Origin: Pseudomonas weihenstephanensis
GTDB taxonomy: Bacteria > Pseudomonadota > Gammaproteobacteria > Pseudomonadales > Pseudomonadaceae
Assembly: GCF_001043055.1 (NCBI RefSeq)
Contig: NZ_JYLF01000001.1
Location: 310,001-374,000 of the forward strand
Length of the DNA stretch: 64,000 bases
Direction: 5' to 3'
The notes under the pieces were generated by a model. The model made no database searches, was not told the origin of the DNA, and was given only the letters and a program-made list of their open reading frames with translations. Of the stretch, positions 1-11,873 are shown in pieces. Position 1 is the first letter of the stretch; the number at the start of each line of letters is the position of its first letter. The translations under genes were made by a program, and so were the position numbers.

Positions 1-320
<320 letters not shown>

Positions 321-458
321 CTATGTGACCTTAAGTAGGGCGGCTGGTCGGGCGTGATTCAGGTGTTCCTGAGTGACTTCCCGGCACAAAAAAATGTGCG
401 GCCCGCAAAGCAAAGCAAAATCGTTAATAAAAGGGGGCTGGAGTCGGTTCGCCAGCGT

Positions 459-821
459 TTAGCTGTCGAAGGCGTTCCGTAGCCAGTTCAAATGGGGTGT
501 GGAGCTGTCGATGGCGACGACATCGAATCTGCACGGGTGATTGGCCCAGCGGGTTTCACGCTGTAAAAAATACTCGGCAGCCAACACCAGCTTTCGGCAC
601 TTGCTGGCATCAATGCTGGCCAGTGCACCACCCCATTGCGCGTGCGTGCGGTAACGAACTTCGACGAATACTACTGTATCGCCGTCGAGCATGACCAGAT
701 CCAGCTCGCCGCGCTTGCACAGCCAATTCTGAGCCAGCAAGCGCAACCCGTGTTGCTCAAGGTGCCGGAGCGCCAGGTGCTCGGCATCCTTGCCGGATTG
801 TTGGCGTGAGCGGTCGGGCAT
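459..821 (-). CDS. yraN: YraN family protein (UPF0102, endonuclease-like fold)
   Basis: A 120-residue protein of the YraN/UPF0102 family, whose fold is related to Holliday-junction-resolvase-like nucleases. The core GELDLVMLDGDTVVFVEVRYR holds the E-x-D ... E-V-R pattern expected of the PD-(D/E)xK active site. The start is the ATG whose A is the last base of the lpoA stop codon (TGATG arrangement), which implies translational coupling; a longer in-frame extension inside lpoA is rejected because family members begin close to this methionine. The biological role is not established. It sits between lpoA and gmhA. Confidence 0.9.
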   Translation of the reverse strand: MPDRSRQQSGKDAEHLALRHLEQHGLRLLAQNWLCKRGELDLVMLDGDTVVFVEVRYRTHAQWGGALASIDASKCRKLVLAAEYFLQRETRWANHPCRFDVVAIDSSTPHLNWLRNAFDS

Positions 822-2593
822 CAGTTGCGCGTGTCCGGGAGGTTTTGAACCTGGCCGTTGACGAACTCGGCCCACGGCAATTGACGCTCGATGCGCTGGC
901 TTTGGCTCATGCTCAAACTGCCGGACAGGCCGTCAATGCGGCTGTCAGGTAGCGCCTTTAGCTGCCCCAGGCTTGGCGTCAGGCGATAGGCGTCTACACC
1001 CATCGCGTAGAGACGGCCCAGGCTGCCGTTCGCTTGTGGCCATTGCGCAGACACTTGTTGGCGCAATGGGTTTGACGGGTTGAGCAGCCACGGGGTTTCG
1101 CAGAAACGGATGCCGTTCATGTCGTTGTATTGGTTTTGGTCGCCGCTGGCACTGAATACGTGGGACGTTGCGTAAACCGGCAAATCACCAGCGTATTGGT
1201 AGTTAAGGGTCGGTTTGATCTGTTGGGCTTGCTGCGGGGTCGCGGCGAGGAAGATGAACTGCATGTCCTGGCGACGCGAAGGCTCGCTTGAGTTGCCGCC
1301 TTTGCGCAATTGCACCAGATCGGCCACTTGCTGGGCCAGTGTCACCGGTTTGTCGATGTGCTCGACCCCGACGAGGGTGCCGCCATTGGCTTCCCACTCC
1401 TGACGGAAGGCGTTGAGCACGCGATTGCCCCATTCACCTTGCGGAACCATCGCGCCAGCGCGGGTCAGGCCGTCAGCGCGAGCGCGGCGGGCAACTTCAC
1501 GGGCTTCGTCTTCGGCAGCCAGGCCAAACTGGAACAGCTGTGCCGGGCCTTGTGCGCCCTCGCTGTAGTTCAGCGCCAGTGTGGTAATGGGCAGTTGCGC
1601 GCGCGCATTCAGCTGTTTGACCAGTGGCTTCTCCAATGGGCCTACCACCAGTTGCACGCCGTCCGCCTGCGCTTTGCGATAGAAGTCGTCAAGCGAAGTC
1701 AGGCGCGAGCTGTCATAGAACAAAATTTGCGGCGGGTTTTGACCGGCCTGCTGAGCCTGGTAGTGGGCGGCCATGAAGCCGTCACGCAAGGCTTTGCTGA
1801 CTGACGCCAGTTGGCCGTCCTGAGGCAGCAACAGGGCAATTTTAGTCAAGGGTTGGTTGGCCAGTGCCTTGAGCTTGATCAGGGGTGTCGGGAGCTGAAC
1901 GGCGGCCGGATGGGCGGGGTTCTGCGCGCGCCACTGGTCGATCGCGTTTTGCTGATCTGCGAGCGTGCCGGCGCTTTTGACCGCCAGTGCGAGGGACATC
2001 CAGCCGCCCAGTGCGTCATTGCTTTGAGCTTTCAGTTGATCGACTGGCAACGCGGCGACCAAAGACCAGAGGGCATCATTGTTGCTGGTGGCGGCGTCGC
2101 CGGTCAGCAGGGTGTTCATGGCTGCGCGTTCACGGGCTGCCGCGAGTGTCTGGCCATCGGCTTCAAGGGCGCGAGCGTGAATGGTATGGGTGCGCACTTG
2201 CAAGTCGGCTGGCATCTCGTTGATGCGAGCAATGCTGGGGTGGCCCAAGGCAACCAGCGCTTCTTTGGTCTGATTGCGGCTCATGGCCAGCTCGGCTGAC
2301 AAAGTGCTGGCAAACGCTTGTTGAGCCGGTTTGAGCTGATCCATCGGGATGAGCGCCAGAATTTGCGTCGCGCGATCAACATTGTGCTGTTTGTAGGCCA
2401 AGTCGGCAGCAGACAGTCGCAGCAGGGCTGCCTGATCTGGTTTTTGGCTCTGGGCAGCCTGCTGGAGCAACTGCTCTAGGCTGGCGTCCGGGGTTCTAGG
2501 GAGTTCGCCAAGGCTGGACGAGGGCGAGCTGGCGCAAGCCGCCAAAAGGGCAGCGAGGCAGAGGGCAGTGAACAGCCGCAGGCAAGCGATCAT
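821..2593 (-). CDS. lpoA: Penicillin-binding protein activator LpoA (outer-membrane lipoprotein)
   Basis: A 590-residue lipoprotein of the LpoA/YraM family. In Enterobacteria it reaches through the peptidoglycan from the outer membrane to activate the class A synthase PBP1a. The N-terminus MIACLRLFTALCLAALLAAC ends in a clear lipobox with the lipidated Cys at residue 20. TPR-like helices follow, then a periplasmic-binding-protein-like domain starting near TKIALLLPQDGQLASVSKALRDG. The start chosen has an AGGA ribosome site about 8 bases upstream (AGGAACACTAC then ATG); a start 8 codons earlier lacks one. It is divergent from rsmI and is followed directly by yraN. Confidence 0.92.
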   Translation of the reverse strand: MIACLRLFTALCLAALLAACASSPSSSLGELPRTPDASLEQLLQQAAQSQKPDQAALLRLSAADLAYKQHNVDRATQILALIPMDQLKPAQQAFASTLSAELAMSRNQTKEALVALGHPSIARINEMPADLQVRTHTIHARALEADGQTLAAARERAAMNTLLTGDAATSNNDALWSLVAALPVDQLKAQSNDALGGWMSLALAVKSAGTLADQQNAIDQWRAQNPAHPAAVQLPTPLIKLKALANQPLTKIALLLPQDGQLASVSKALRDGFMAAHYQAQQAGQNPPQILFYDSSRLTSLDDFYRKAQADGVQLVVGPLEKPLVKQLNARAQLPITTLALNYSEGAQGPAQLFQFGLAAEDEAREVARRARADGLTRAGAMVPQGEWGNRVLNAFRQEWEANGGTLVGVEHIDKPVTLAQQVADLVQLRKGGNSSEPSRRQDMQFIFLAATPQQAQQIKPTLNYQYAGDLPVYATSHVFSASGDQNQYNDMNGIRFCETPWLLNPSNPLRQQVSAQWPQANGSLGRLYAMGVDAYRLTPSLGQLKALPDSRIDGLSGSLSMSQSQRIERQLPWAEFVNGQVQNLPDTRN

Positions 2594-2811
2594 GTAGTGT
2601 TCCTGATACTCGATCAAATAAGGGGGGGAAGTGTACCCAAGCGCTGGCCGGGGTGCGATGTTACTGGTGATAAAGCCTAAATTTAGATGACTTCAGGCGT
2701 CTGTGACGGACAATCTTTTCCTTAATATCTCTTTTGTGTCGCGCCTCAGGGTGCTGTGAGTGAGGTTCTACGCGCTACAATGGCGCCTTTCACTCTTTTG
2801 AGGTACGCGTT

Positions 2812-3687
2812 TTGACTGCTCCAGGTGCTCTGAATTCCGTTGTTGGCTCGCTTTATGTGGTGGCCACGCCCATCGGTAACCTGGACGACATCAGTGCGCG
2901 TGCGCTCAAGGTGTTGCGTGATGTTGCGCTCATTGCGGCCGAAGACACCCGGCATTCGCTGCGACTGATGCAGCACTTTGGTATCTCTACGCCGCTGGGT
3001 GCGTGTCACGAACATAACGAACGTGATGAAGGTAATCGTTTCATTCAGCGTTTGCTCGCGGGTGAAGACGTTGCCTTGATCTCTGATGCAGGCACTCCGC
3101 TGATTTCCGATCCGGGCTATCACTTGGTGCGTCAGGCACGAGCGGCAGGCGTGCCAGTTGTGCCGGTGCCGGGTGCGTGCGCTTTGATTGCTGCGCTGTC
3201 GGCCGCGGGACTGCCTTCTGATCGTTTTATTTTCGAAGGGTTCCTCCCCGCCAAAGCAGTTGGTCGCCGTTCGCGGCTGGAGTTGCTCAAAGAGGAGCCG
3301 CGCACACTGATCTTTTATGAAGCGCCGCACCGCATTCTTGAGTGCCTGCAAGACATGGAACTGGTGTTTGGCGCGCAGCGCCCGGCCTTGCTGGCAAGGG
3401 AGCTGACCAAGACGTTCGAAACGCTCAAGGGGTTGCCACTGGCTGAGTTGCGGGCTTTTGTCGAGGGCGACAGTAATCAGCAGCGCGGTGAATGTGTGGT
3501 GTTGGTGTCCGGTTGGACCGCACCTGAAACCGACGAAGTCGTCAGCAGCGAAGCGATGCGCATTCTGGATTTGCTGCTCAAGGAAATGCCGCTTAAGCGT
3601 GCCGCTGCCTTGGCTGCCGAGATTACCGGTGAGCGCAAAAACGTGCTGTATCAGGTGGCGCTTGAAAAGCAAAAAACCGATCAGTAA
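2812..3687 (+). CDS. rsmI: 16S rRNA 2'-O-ribose C1402 methyltransferase
   Basis: RsmI methylates the ribose of C1402 in 16S rRNA with S-adenosylmethionine, helping P-site decoding accuracy together with RsmH, which is encoded a few genes downstream. The 291-residue protein has tetrapyrrole-methylase-type motifs: YVVATPIGNLDDIS at residues 13-26, AEDTRHS, and SDAGTPLISDPGY for SAM binding. The start is TTG with a weak GAGGTA ribosome site about 6 bases upstream; no ATG lies near the conserved N-terminus. It is divergent from lpoA, a common arrangement in gamma-proteobacteria. Confidence 0.95.
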   Translation: MTAPGALNSVVGSLYVVATPIGNLDDISARALKVLRDVALIAAEDTRHSLRLMQHFGISTPLGACHEHNERDEGNRFIQRLLAGEDVALISDAGTPLISDPGYHLVRQARAAGVPVVPVPGACALIAALSAAGLPSDRFIFEGFLPAKAVGRRSRLELLKEEPRTLIFYEAPHRILECLQDMELVFGAQRPALLARELTKTFETLKGLPLAELRAFVEGDSNQQRGECVVLVSGWTAPETDEVVSSEAMRILDLLLKEMPLKRAAALAAEITGERKNVLYQVALEKQKTDQ

Positions 3688-3785
3688 TCGTCGAGCTGCT
3701 GGCCATTGGCTGCTTTTGAGCCGTTTTAGTGTCTGATGTGAGCCTTTCAGATAAGGGTTTCAAGGCGTTGTGCGGCTTTTAAAGC

Positions 3786-3814
3786 TTGTCCTATACGCAT
3801 TGTGCCGTTAATCT
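3786..3814 (+). promoter_or_regulatory. Promoter of rnpB
   Basis: TTGTCC at 3786-3791 and TAATCT at 3809-3814 are separated by exactly 17 bases, a good sigma70 match. The -10 ends 9 bases before the expected 5' end of the RNase P RNA at 3824. The fit to the mature RNA end makes this the likely start point; it has not been mapped. Confidence 0.7.
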
Positions 3815-3823
3815 TCGCGCCGG

Positions 3824-4178
3824 AGAGTCGATTGGACAGTCGCTGCCCTCTATGAAAATTAGGGGGGGGAGGAAAGTCCGGGCTCCATAGGGCGAAGTGC
3901 CAGGTAATGCCTGGGAGGCGTGAGCCTACGGAAAGTGCCACAGAAAATAACCGCCTAAGCGCGCAAGCGCCGGTAAGGGTGAAAAGGTGCGGTAAGAGCG
4001 CACCGCACGACTGGCAACAGTTCGTGGCTAGGTAAACCCCACTTGGAGCAAGACCAAATAGGGTTCCAAGGCGTGGCCCGCGCTGGAACCGGGTAGGTTG
4101 CTAAAGATGTCCAGTGATGGCCATCGTAGACGAATGACTGTTCACGACAGAACCCGGCTTACAGATCGACTCTCCACC
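3824..4178 (+). ncRNA. rnpB: RNase P RNA (type A)
   Basis: Catalytic RNA of ribonuclease P, which removes the 5' leader of pre-tRNAs. Conserved segments are visible: the 5' end AGAGTCGATTGGACAGTCGC pairs with the 3' end ATCGACTCTCC (helix P1). The core GAGGAAAGTCCGGGCTCC lies near 3870-3887, GGTAAGGGTGAAAAGG follows, ACAGAA recurs, and CCCGGCTTACAGATCGACT forms the 3' end. The length, about 355 nt, is normal for bacterial type A. In Pseudomonas it lies upstream of the mraZ/dcw cluster, as here. The ends are set by the P1 pairing and may be off by a base or two. A T run follows at 4179. Confidence 0.96.
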
Positions 4179-4440
4179 TTTTTTATCTTCTGCTTGCGCT
4201 GTGAGCAGTTGGCACGATGAACACGCGCTTGACCCCCTCGCTTTAATAGCCAGAAAAAAACTCAATGTAATGCCAAAAAGTTCTTACTCTTAATAAATCA
4301 CTTTAAGTTTGAGCTTCAGGGCTTTGAGTTTGCTGTGCATCCCTCGTCAAAAAATCTTATCTCCTCCTGCTGTACGTCTATTTACCTAGCTAAATCTCCG
4401 TTATGTAAGGGTTTTCCTTCGGGCCGCGCCTTGACGGTGT
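4179..4440 (+). other. Intergenic region between rnpB and the mraZ promoter
   Basis: AT-richer than its surroundings. It begins with the T run that probably ends rnpB. I see no open frame with a ribosome site and no repeat here; the mraZ promoter -35 hexamer sits at its right end. Confidence 0.6.
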
Positions 4441-4493
4441 GGTGGGCGCATTCCTATAGTGTGCGCAAGTGGCGAAAAGTGGCATAAAGTGGG
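4431..4493 (+). promoter_or_regulatory. dcw cluster promoter with three MraZ-type direct repeats
   Basis: A sigma70-like promoter, TTGACG (4431-4436) and TATAGT (4455-4460) with an 18-base spacer, is followed by three direct repeats in exact 10-base phase: GTGGC at 4469, GTGGC at 4479 and GTGGG at 4489. A further GTGGG lies inside the promoter at 4442. In E. coli and mollicutes MraZ represses its own operon by binding GTGGG-type repeats with 5-base spacers. The same geometry here, just after the expected transcription start (about 4467), makes this the predicted MraZ operator. Confidence 0.82.
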
Positions 4494-4534
4494 TTTTCTA
4501 GACGTAAAACGCTAACATTTGGAGAAACGCAGCC

Positions 4535-4990
4535 GTGTTTCGTGGAGCCAACGCTATCAGTCTCGATGCCAAGGGTCGTCTCGCAATGCCGAGCCGGTAC
4601 CGTGACGAGCTGATTTCGCGCAGTTCCGGGCAGCTGATTGTGACCATTGATGCGGTAGATCCCTGCTTATGTGTGTACCCGCTCGATGAGTGGGAGCTGA
4701 TTGAAACCAAGCTGCGGGCGTTGCCTTCATTGCGTGAAGAGAACCGCCGTTTGCAACGTCTGTTGATTGGGAATGCTGTCGACCTTGAACTCGATGGCAG
4801 TGGTCGTTTTCTGGTGCCGCCGCGTTTGCGTGAATATGCCAAGTTGGAGAAGCGCGCAATGTTGGTGGGCCAACTGAACAAGTTTCAACTGTGGGACGAG
4901 GATGCCTGGGAAGCCGTTTCGGCCGCCGACCTTGCAGCCATTCAACAACCGGGCGCGATGCCTGACGAACTGCGTGATTTAATTCTGTGA
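4535..4990 (+). CDS. mraZ: Transcriptional regulator MraZ
   Basis: A 151-residue DNA-binding protein made of two AbrB-like swapped-hairpin units. Each carries the family motif: [16 protein letters not shown] near residues 10-25 and [16 protein letters not shown] near residues 88-103. MraZ forms ring-shaped oligomers and represses the dcw operon. It is the first gene of that operon here, and its predicted target repeats lie 42-66 bases upstream of its start. The start is GTG with GGAG about 11 bases upstream. Its stop overlaps the next gene's GTG start (GTGA). Confidence 0.97.
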   Translation: MFRGANAISLDAKGRLAMPSRYRDELISRSSGQLIVTIDAVDPCLCVYPLDEWELIETKLRALPSLREENRRLQRLLIGNAVDLELDGSGRFLVPPRLREYAKLEKRAMLVGQLNKFQLWDEDAWEAVSAADLAAIQQPGAMPDELRDLIL

Positions 4991-5930
4991 CTATAGATAG
5001 CGGCTTCAACCACATCACCGTACTGCTCGACGAAGCCGTAGAGGCTCTCGCCGTACGTCCTGATGGATGCTATCTGGATGGCACCTTCGGTCGCGGCGGA
5101 CATAGCCGCCTGATACTCCAGAAGCTCGGCCCGCAAGGGCAACTGCTCGGGTTTGATAAAGATCCACAAGCGATTGCCACCGGGCAAGCGCTAGCGGCCG
5201 AAGACGGCCGCTTTGTCATTGTGCAACGCAGCTTTGCCGAAATGGGTTCAGAGGTTGCAGCGCGCGGCTTGGCCGGCAAGGTCAGCGGTGTGTTGCTCGA
5301 TCTGGGCGTGTCCTCGCCGCAACTCGATGACCCTGAGCGCGGTTTCAGTTTCATGAACGATGGCCCGCTGGACATGCGCATGAATCCGGACAGCGGCATC
5401 AGCGCTGCCGAATTTGTGAACAGCGCTTCCCAGGAAGAAATCGCCCGCGTGTTCAAAGAGTACGGCGAAGAGCGTTTTTCTGGCCGTATGGCGCGTGCGG
5501 TTGTCGAGCGGCGTGACATTCAGCCGTTCGAACGTACGGCTGACCTGGCAGAAGTGTTGAAAGTCGCTAACCCAGCCTGGGAGAAGGGCAAGCACCCGGC
5601 AACCCGCACCTTCCAGGGCCTGCGCATTCACGTTAACAATGAATTGGGCGATCTTGAGGCGGGCCTTGAGGCTGCGCTGGAGTCGCTGGAAATCGGCGGC
5701 CGGCTGGTGGTAATCAGCTTTCACTCCCTTGAAGACCGTATCGTCAAATTGTTCATGCGCAAGCTGGTCAAAGGCGAGCCGGACAACTTGCCGCGTGGCT
5801 TGCCGGTTCAGCACGTTGCCTTTGTTCCAAAAATTAAAATTCACGGCAAGGCGCAGACAGCCTGCGAAGCAGAAATCAAAGCCAATCCGCGCTCGCGCAG
5901 CGCTGTCATGCGCGTTGCGGAGAAGCTTCG

Positions 5931-5934
<4 letters not shown>
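4987..5934 (+). CDS. rsmH: 16S rRNA N4-cytidine C1402 methyltransferase
   Basis: RsmH (MraW) adds the N4-methyl group to C1402 of 16S rRNA, the same nucleotide that RsmI modifies on the ribose. The 315-residue protein has the SAM-binding loop [11 protein letters not shown] at residues 30-40, [12 protein letters not shown], and the [11 protein letters not shown] segment typical of the family. The start is GTG overlapping the mraZ stop by three bases; its own stop overlaps the TTG start of ftsL. Placement as second gene of the dcw operon is standard. Confidence 0.97.
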
Positions 5935-7962
<2,028 letters not shown>

Positions 7963-7963
<1 letters not shown>

Positions 7964-9426
7964 TGTCCCTGAGCCTTAACAAAATTTTCCCCCACGCCGG
8001 TCACGACTTGCTGATCCGCGAGCTGACCCTCGATAGTCGCAATGTGCGCGCAGGCGATCTGTTTCTCGCCGTGCCAGGTGGCAAGCTCGATGGGCGTGAG
8101 CACATCAGTGACGCGTTGGCCCGTGGTGCCGCCGCCGTTGCCTATGAAGTGGAAGGCGCCTCGGTGTTGCCTATCACCTCAGTGCCGCTGATTCCGGTCA
8201 AAGGGCTGGCGGCGCAATTGTCCGATATCGCCGGGCGGTTTTATGGCGAGCCGAGCCGTCAGCTCAATCTGGTGGGCGTCACCGGCACCAATGGTAAAAC
8301 CAGTGTGACTCAGCTGGTGGCGCAAGCGCTTGACCTGCTGGGGCAACACTGCGGCATCGTCGGCACATTGGGCACCGGTTTTCATGGTGCGCTGCAAAGC
8401 GGTCGTCACACCACGCCTGACCCGATTGCGGTGCAAGCCATGTTGGCTGACTTGAAAAAAGCCGGCGCCAAAGCGGTTGCAATGGAGGTTTCCTCTCACG
8501 GTCTGGATCAGGGGCGGGTCAGCGCGTTGGCGTTTGATGTGGCAGTACTGACCAACTTGTCGCGCGATCATCTGGACTACCACGGCACGATGCAAGTCTA
8601 CGCGGCGGCCAAGGCCAAACTGTTCGCCTGGCCAGGTTTGCGTTGCCGTGTACTGAATCTGGACGATGACTTTGGCCGTCAGTTGGCCGCTGAAAAGCAC
8701 GATTCGCGCTTGATCAGTTACAGCCTTGAAGACAGCCGCGCGTCCCTGTATTGCCGTGACGCGATATTCGATGACAACGGCGTGCGTGCCACCGTGGTAA
8801 CAGCTCAAGGCGAGCACTTACTGCGCAGCACCTTGCTGGGGCGTTTCAATCTGAGCAACGTGTTGGCTGCGATTGGCGCGCTGCTGGGGCTTGAGTACGC
8901 GCTGGATGAAATTCTCAAAGTGCTGCCAAAACTGGAAGGTCCGGTAGGTCGCATGCAGCGCTTGGGCGGCGGTTCTAAACCGTTGGTGGTGGTTGATTAC
9001 GCCCACACCCCCGATGCGCTGGAAAAAGTATTGTTGGCGCTGCGTCCGCACGCCAAAGGCAAGTTGTTGTGCCTGTTCGGCTGCGGCGGCGACCGTGATC
9101 GCGGCAAGCGTGCGTTGATGGCCGAAGTGGTTGAACGTTTGGCCGATGGCGTCCTGGTAACGGACGACAACCCGCGCACTGAAGCGCCGTCTAACATTTT
9201 TGACGACATTCGGGCCGGTTTTACTGTGCCTGACCGCATCCAGTTCGTGCCGGGCCGTGGCGCCGCCATCGCCCGGATGATTGCCAGCGCCAGCGCCGAC
9301 GACGTGATCGTTCTGGCCGGCAAAGGTCACGAGGACTATCAGGAAATCAATGGCCAGCGCCATGATTTCTCTGATCTGGTCGAAGCCGAAAAAGCCCTGG
9401 CCATTTGGGAGGCTGCCCATGCTTAA
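7963..9426 (+). CDS. murE: UDP-MurNAc-tripeptide synthetase (meso-diaminopimelate adding)
   Basis: Cytoplasmic Mur ligase that adds the third stem residue to UDP-MurNAc-L-Ala-D-Glu using ATP. The 487-residue protein has the ATP loop GTNGKT at residues 108-113. The DDNPR signature near residues 401-405 marks MurE enzymes that use meso-diaminopimelate rather than lysine. The ATG overlaps the ftsI stop by one base. The last eight bases are shared with the start of murF. Confidence 0.97.
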
Positions 9427-10786
9427 GCCACTGTGGTTGAGTGAGGTCTGCGCCGAGCTGGATGGCCGTCTGGTTGAAGCTGACGCGCGTTTCAATGGTG
9501 CCAGCATCGACAGCCGTGCCATCACCAAGGGCCAATTGTTTATTGCCCTGACTGGCCCGCGCTTCGATGGGCATGACTACCTCAATGAAGTGGCGGCCAA
9601 AGGTGCCGTTGCCGCGCTGGTTGAGCGCGAAGTCCCCGAATCGACGCTGCCGCAACTGATCGTCAAGGACACTCGCGTTGCGTTGGGCCAATTGGGCGCG
9701 CTCAATCGCGCTGACTACGACAAACCGGTTGCCGCGATCACCGGCTCCAGCGGCAAAACCACGGTCAAGGAAATGCTTGCGTGCATCCTGCGTACCCGTG
9801 GTCCGGTACTGGCCACTAAAGGCAATTTGAACAACGACCTGGGTGTGCCGCTGACCCTGCTGGAACTGGCGCCTGAACACACGGCCGCGGTGATCGAGCT
9901 GGGTGCTTCGCGTCTGGGCGAAATCGCCTACACCGTCGCCATGACCCGTCCTCACGTGGCGGTGTTGAACAATGCGGGCACGGCCCATGTCGGTGAGTTT
10001 GGTGGTCCCGACAAAATCGTCGAAGCCAAGGGCGAAATCATCGAAGGGCTGGACGCTGATGGCGTCGCCGTACTCAATCTGGATGACAAGGCTTTTGCTA
10101 TCTGGCAGGCGCGCGCTGCCGGGCGCAAGGTGCTCAGCTTTGCCCTGACAAATTCTGATGCACATTTTTACGCCAGCCAATTGTCCCGCGATGCACGCGG
10201 CTGCCCCGCTTTTACGCTGCACAGCCCACTGGGTGCTGAGCGGGTTCAGCTCAATTTGCTGGGCACCCATAACGTCGCCAATGCCCTGGCCGCTGCTGCT
10301 GCTGCTCATGCGCTGGGTGTCTCGCTGTTTGGCATTACCTCAGGGCTTGAAGCCGTACAGCCGGTCAAAGGCCGCGCAGTCGCTCAACTGACCGCTGGGG
10401 GGCTACGAATTATTGATGACACTTACAATGCAAACCCCACCTCAATGTGCGCTGCCGTTGATATACTCGCCGGCTTTTCCGGTCGCACCGTCCTGGTGCT
10501 CGGAGACATTGGCGAGTTGGGTGAGTGGGCGGAGCAAGGACATCGTGAAGTAGGCGCCTATGCCGCCGACAAGGTTTCAGCGCTCTATGCGGTGGGGCCG
10601 ATGATGGCGCATGCCGTCGCTGCATTTGGACACCCGGCTCGTCACTTCGCCAATCAGGCTGACCTGATCAAGGCGCTTCGCGCTGAACACGAAACAAACA
10701 CCACTATTTTGATCAAGGGCTCGCGCAGCGCAGCGATGGAAAACATCGTTGCGGCGTTGTGCGGTTCCAGCGGGGAGAAACATTAA
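9419..10786 (+). CDS. murF: UDP-MurNAc-tripeptide D-alanyl-D-alanine ligase
   Basis: Last Mur ligase of the cytoplasmic pathway; it joins D-Ala-D-Ala to the tripeptide precursor with ATP. The 455-residue protein has the P-loop GSSGKTT at 109-115, [21 protein letters not shown], and [12 protein letters not shown] in the C-terminal domain. The chosen ATG ([11 protein letters not shown]) lies eight bases inside the murE end; the frame is open further upstream, but family members start here. It shares one base with mraY (TAATG). Confidence 0.97.
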   Translation: MLKPLWLSEVCAELDGRLVEADARFNGASIDSRAITKGQLFIALTGPRFDGHDYLNEVAAKGAVAALVEREVPESTLPQLIVKDTRVALGQLGALNRADYDKPVAAITGSSGKTTVKEMLACILRTRGPVLATKGNLNNDLGVPLTLLELAPEHTAAVIELGASRLGEIAYTVAMTRPHVAVLNNAGTAHVGEFGGPDKIVEAKGEIIEGLDADGVAVLNLDDKAFAIWQARAAGRKVLSFALTNSDAHFYASQLSRDARGCPAFTLHSPLGAERVQLNLLGTHNVANALAAAAAAHALGVSLFGITSGLEAVQPVKGRAVAQLTAGGLRIIDDTYNANPTSMCAAVDILAGFSGRTVLVLGDIGELGEWAEQGHREVGAYAADKVSALYAVGPMMAHAVAAFGHPARHFANQADLIKALRAEHETNTTILIKGSRSAAMENIVAALCGSSGEKH

Positions 10787-11868
10787 TGCTGCTGCTGCTA
10801 GCGGAGTATCTGCAACAGTTCTACAAAGGCTTCGCGGTCTTCCAGTACCTGTCCTTGCGCGGGATTCTGGGCGTACTGACCGCGCTGTCGTTGTCGCTGT
10901 GCCTTGGGCCGTGGATGATCCGCACCCTGCAAAACCGTCAAATCGGCCAATCGGTGCGTAACGACGGCCCGCAATCGCACTTGTCCAAATCCGGTACGCC
11001 GACCATGGGCGGGGCACTGATTCTGTCCGCCATCACCATCAGCACCTTGCTTTGGGCCGACCTGAGCAACCGTTACGTGTGGGTGGTGATGCTGGTGACT
11101 CTGTTGTTCGGAGCCATCGGCTGGGTCGATGACTACCGCAAAGTGATCGAGAAAAACTCCCGTGGCCTTCCGAGCCGCTGGAAGTATTTCTGGCAGTCGG
11201 TGTTTGGCCTGGGTGCAGCGATCTTCCTGTATATGACCGCACCGAGCGCCGTCGAAACCACGCTGATCCTGCCGATCCTTAAAGACGCCAGTATCCCGCT
11301 GGGAATTGGCTTCGTGGTGCTGACCTACTTTGTAATCGTGGGTTCGAGCAACGCGGTCAACCTGACTGACGGCCTCGACGGCCTTGCAATCATGCCGACG
11401 GTGATGGTGGGCGGCGCGCTGGGCATCTTCTGCTACCTGTCGGGTAACGTGAAATTTGCCGACTACCTGCTGATTCCTTACGTGCCGGGCGCAGGTGAAC
11501 TGATTGTGTTCTGCGGCGCCCTGATCGGCGCAGGCCTCGGGTTTCTGTGGTTCAACACCTACCCGGCCCAAGTGTTTATGGGCGACGTCGGCGCTCTGGC
11601 ACTCGGCGCTGCATTGGGCACCATCGCCGTGATCGTACGCCAGGAAATCGTGCTGTTCATCATGGGTGGTGTGTTCGTGATGGAAACCCTGTCGGTGGTG
11701 ATCCAGGTAGCGTCTTTCAAGTTGACCGGCAAGCGGGTGTTCCGCATGGCGCCGATTCATCACCACTTTGAACTCAAAGGCTGGCCCGAGCCGCGCGTGA
11801 TCGTCCGCTTCTGGATTATCACCGTGATCCTCGTGTTGATCGGTCTTGCCACGCTGAAGCTGAGGTAG
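10786..11868 (+). CDS. mraY: Phospho-MurNAc-pentapeptide translocase MraY
   Basis: Integral membrane enzyme that transfers phospho-MurNAc-pentapeptide to undecaprenyl phosphate, giving lipid I. The 360-residue protein has about ten predicted membrane spans. It carries the catalytic aspartate region GWVDDYRK and [10 protein letters not shown] plus the late loop [17 protein letters not shown], all hallmarks of MraY. The start [11 protein letters not shown] overlaps the murF stop by one base; an upstream in-frame ATG lies inside murF and is rejected. Confidence 0.98.
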   Translation: MLLLLAEYLQQFYKGFAVFQYLSLRGILGVLTALSLSLCLGPWMIRTLQNRQIGQSVRNDGPQSHLSKSGTPTMGGALILSAITISTLLWADLSNRYVWVVMLVTLLFGAIGWVDDYRKVIEKNSRGLPSRWKYFWQSVFGLGAAIFLYMTAPSAVETTLILPILKDASIPLGIGFVVLTYFVIVGSSNAVNLTDGLDGLAIMPTVMVGGALGIFCYLSGNVKFADYLLIPYVPGAGELIVFCGALIGAGLGFLWFNTYPAQVFMGDVGALALGAALGTIAVIVRQEIVLFIMGGVFVMETLSVVIQVASFKLTGKRVFRMAPIHHHFELKGWPEPRVIVRFWIITVILVLIGLATLKLR

Positions 11869-11873
11869 AACCT

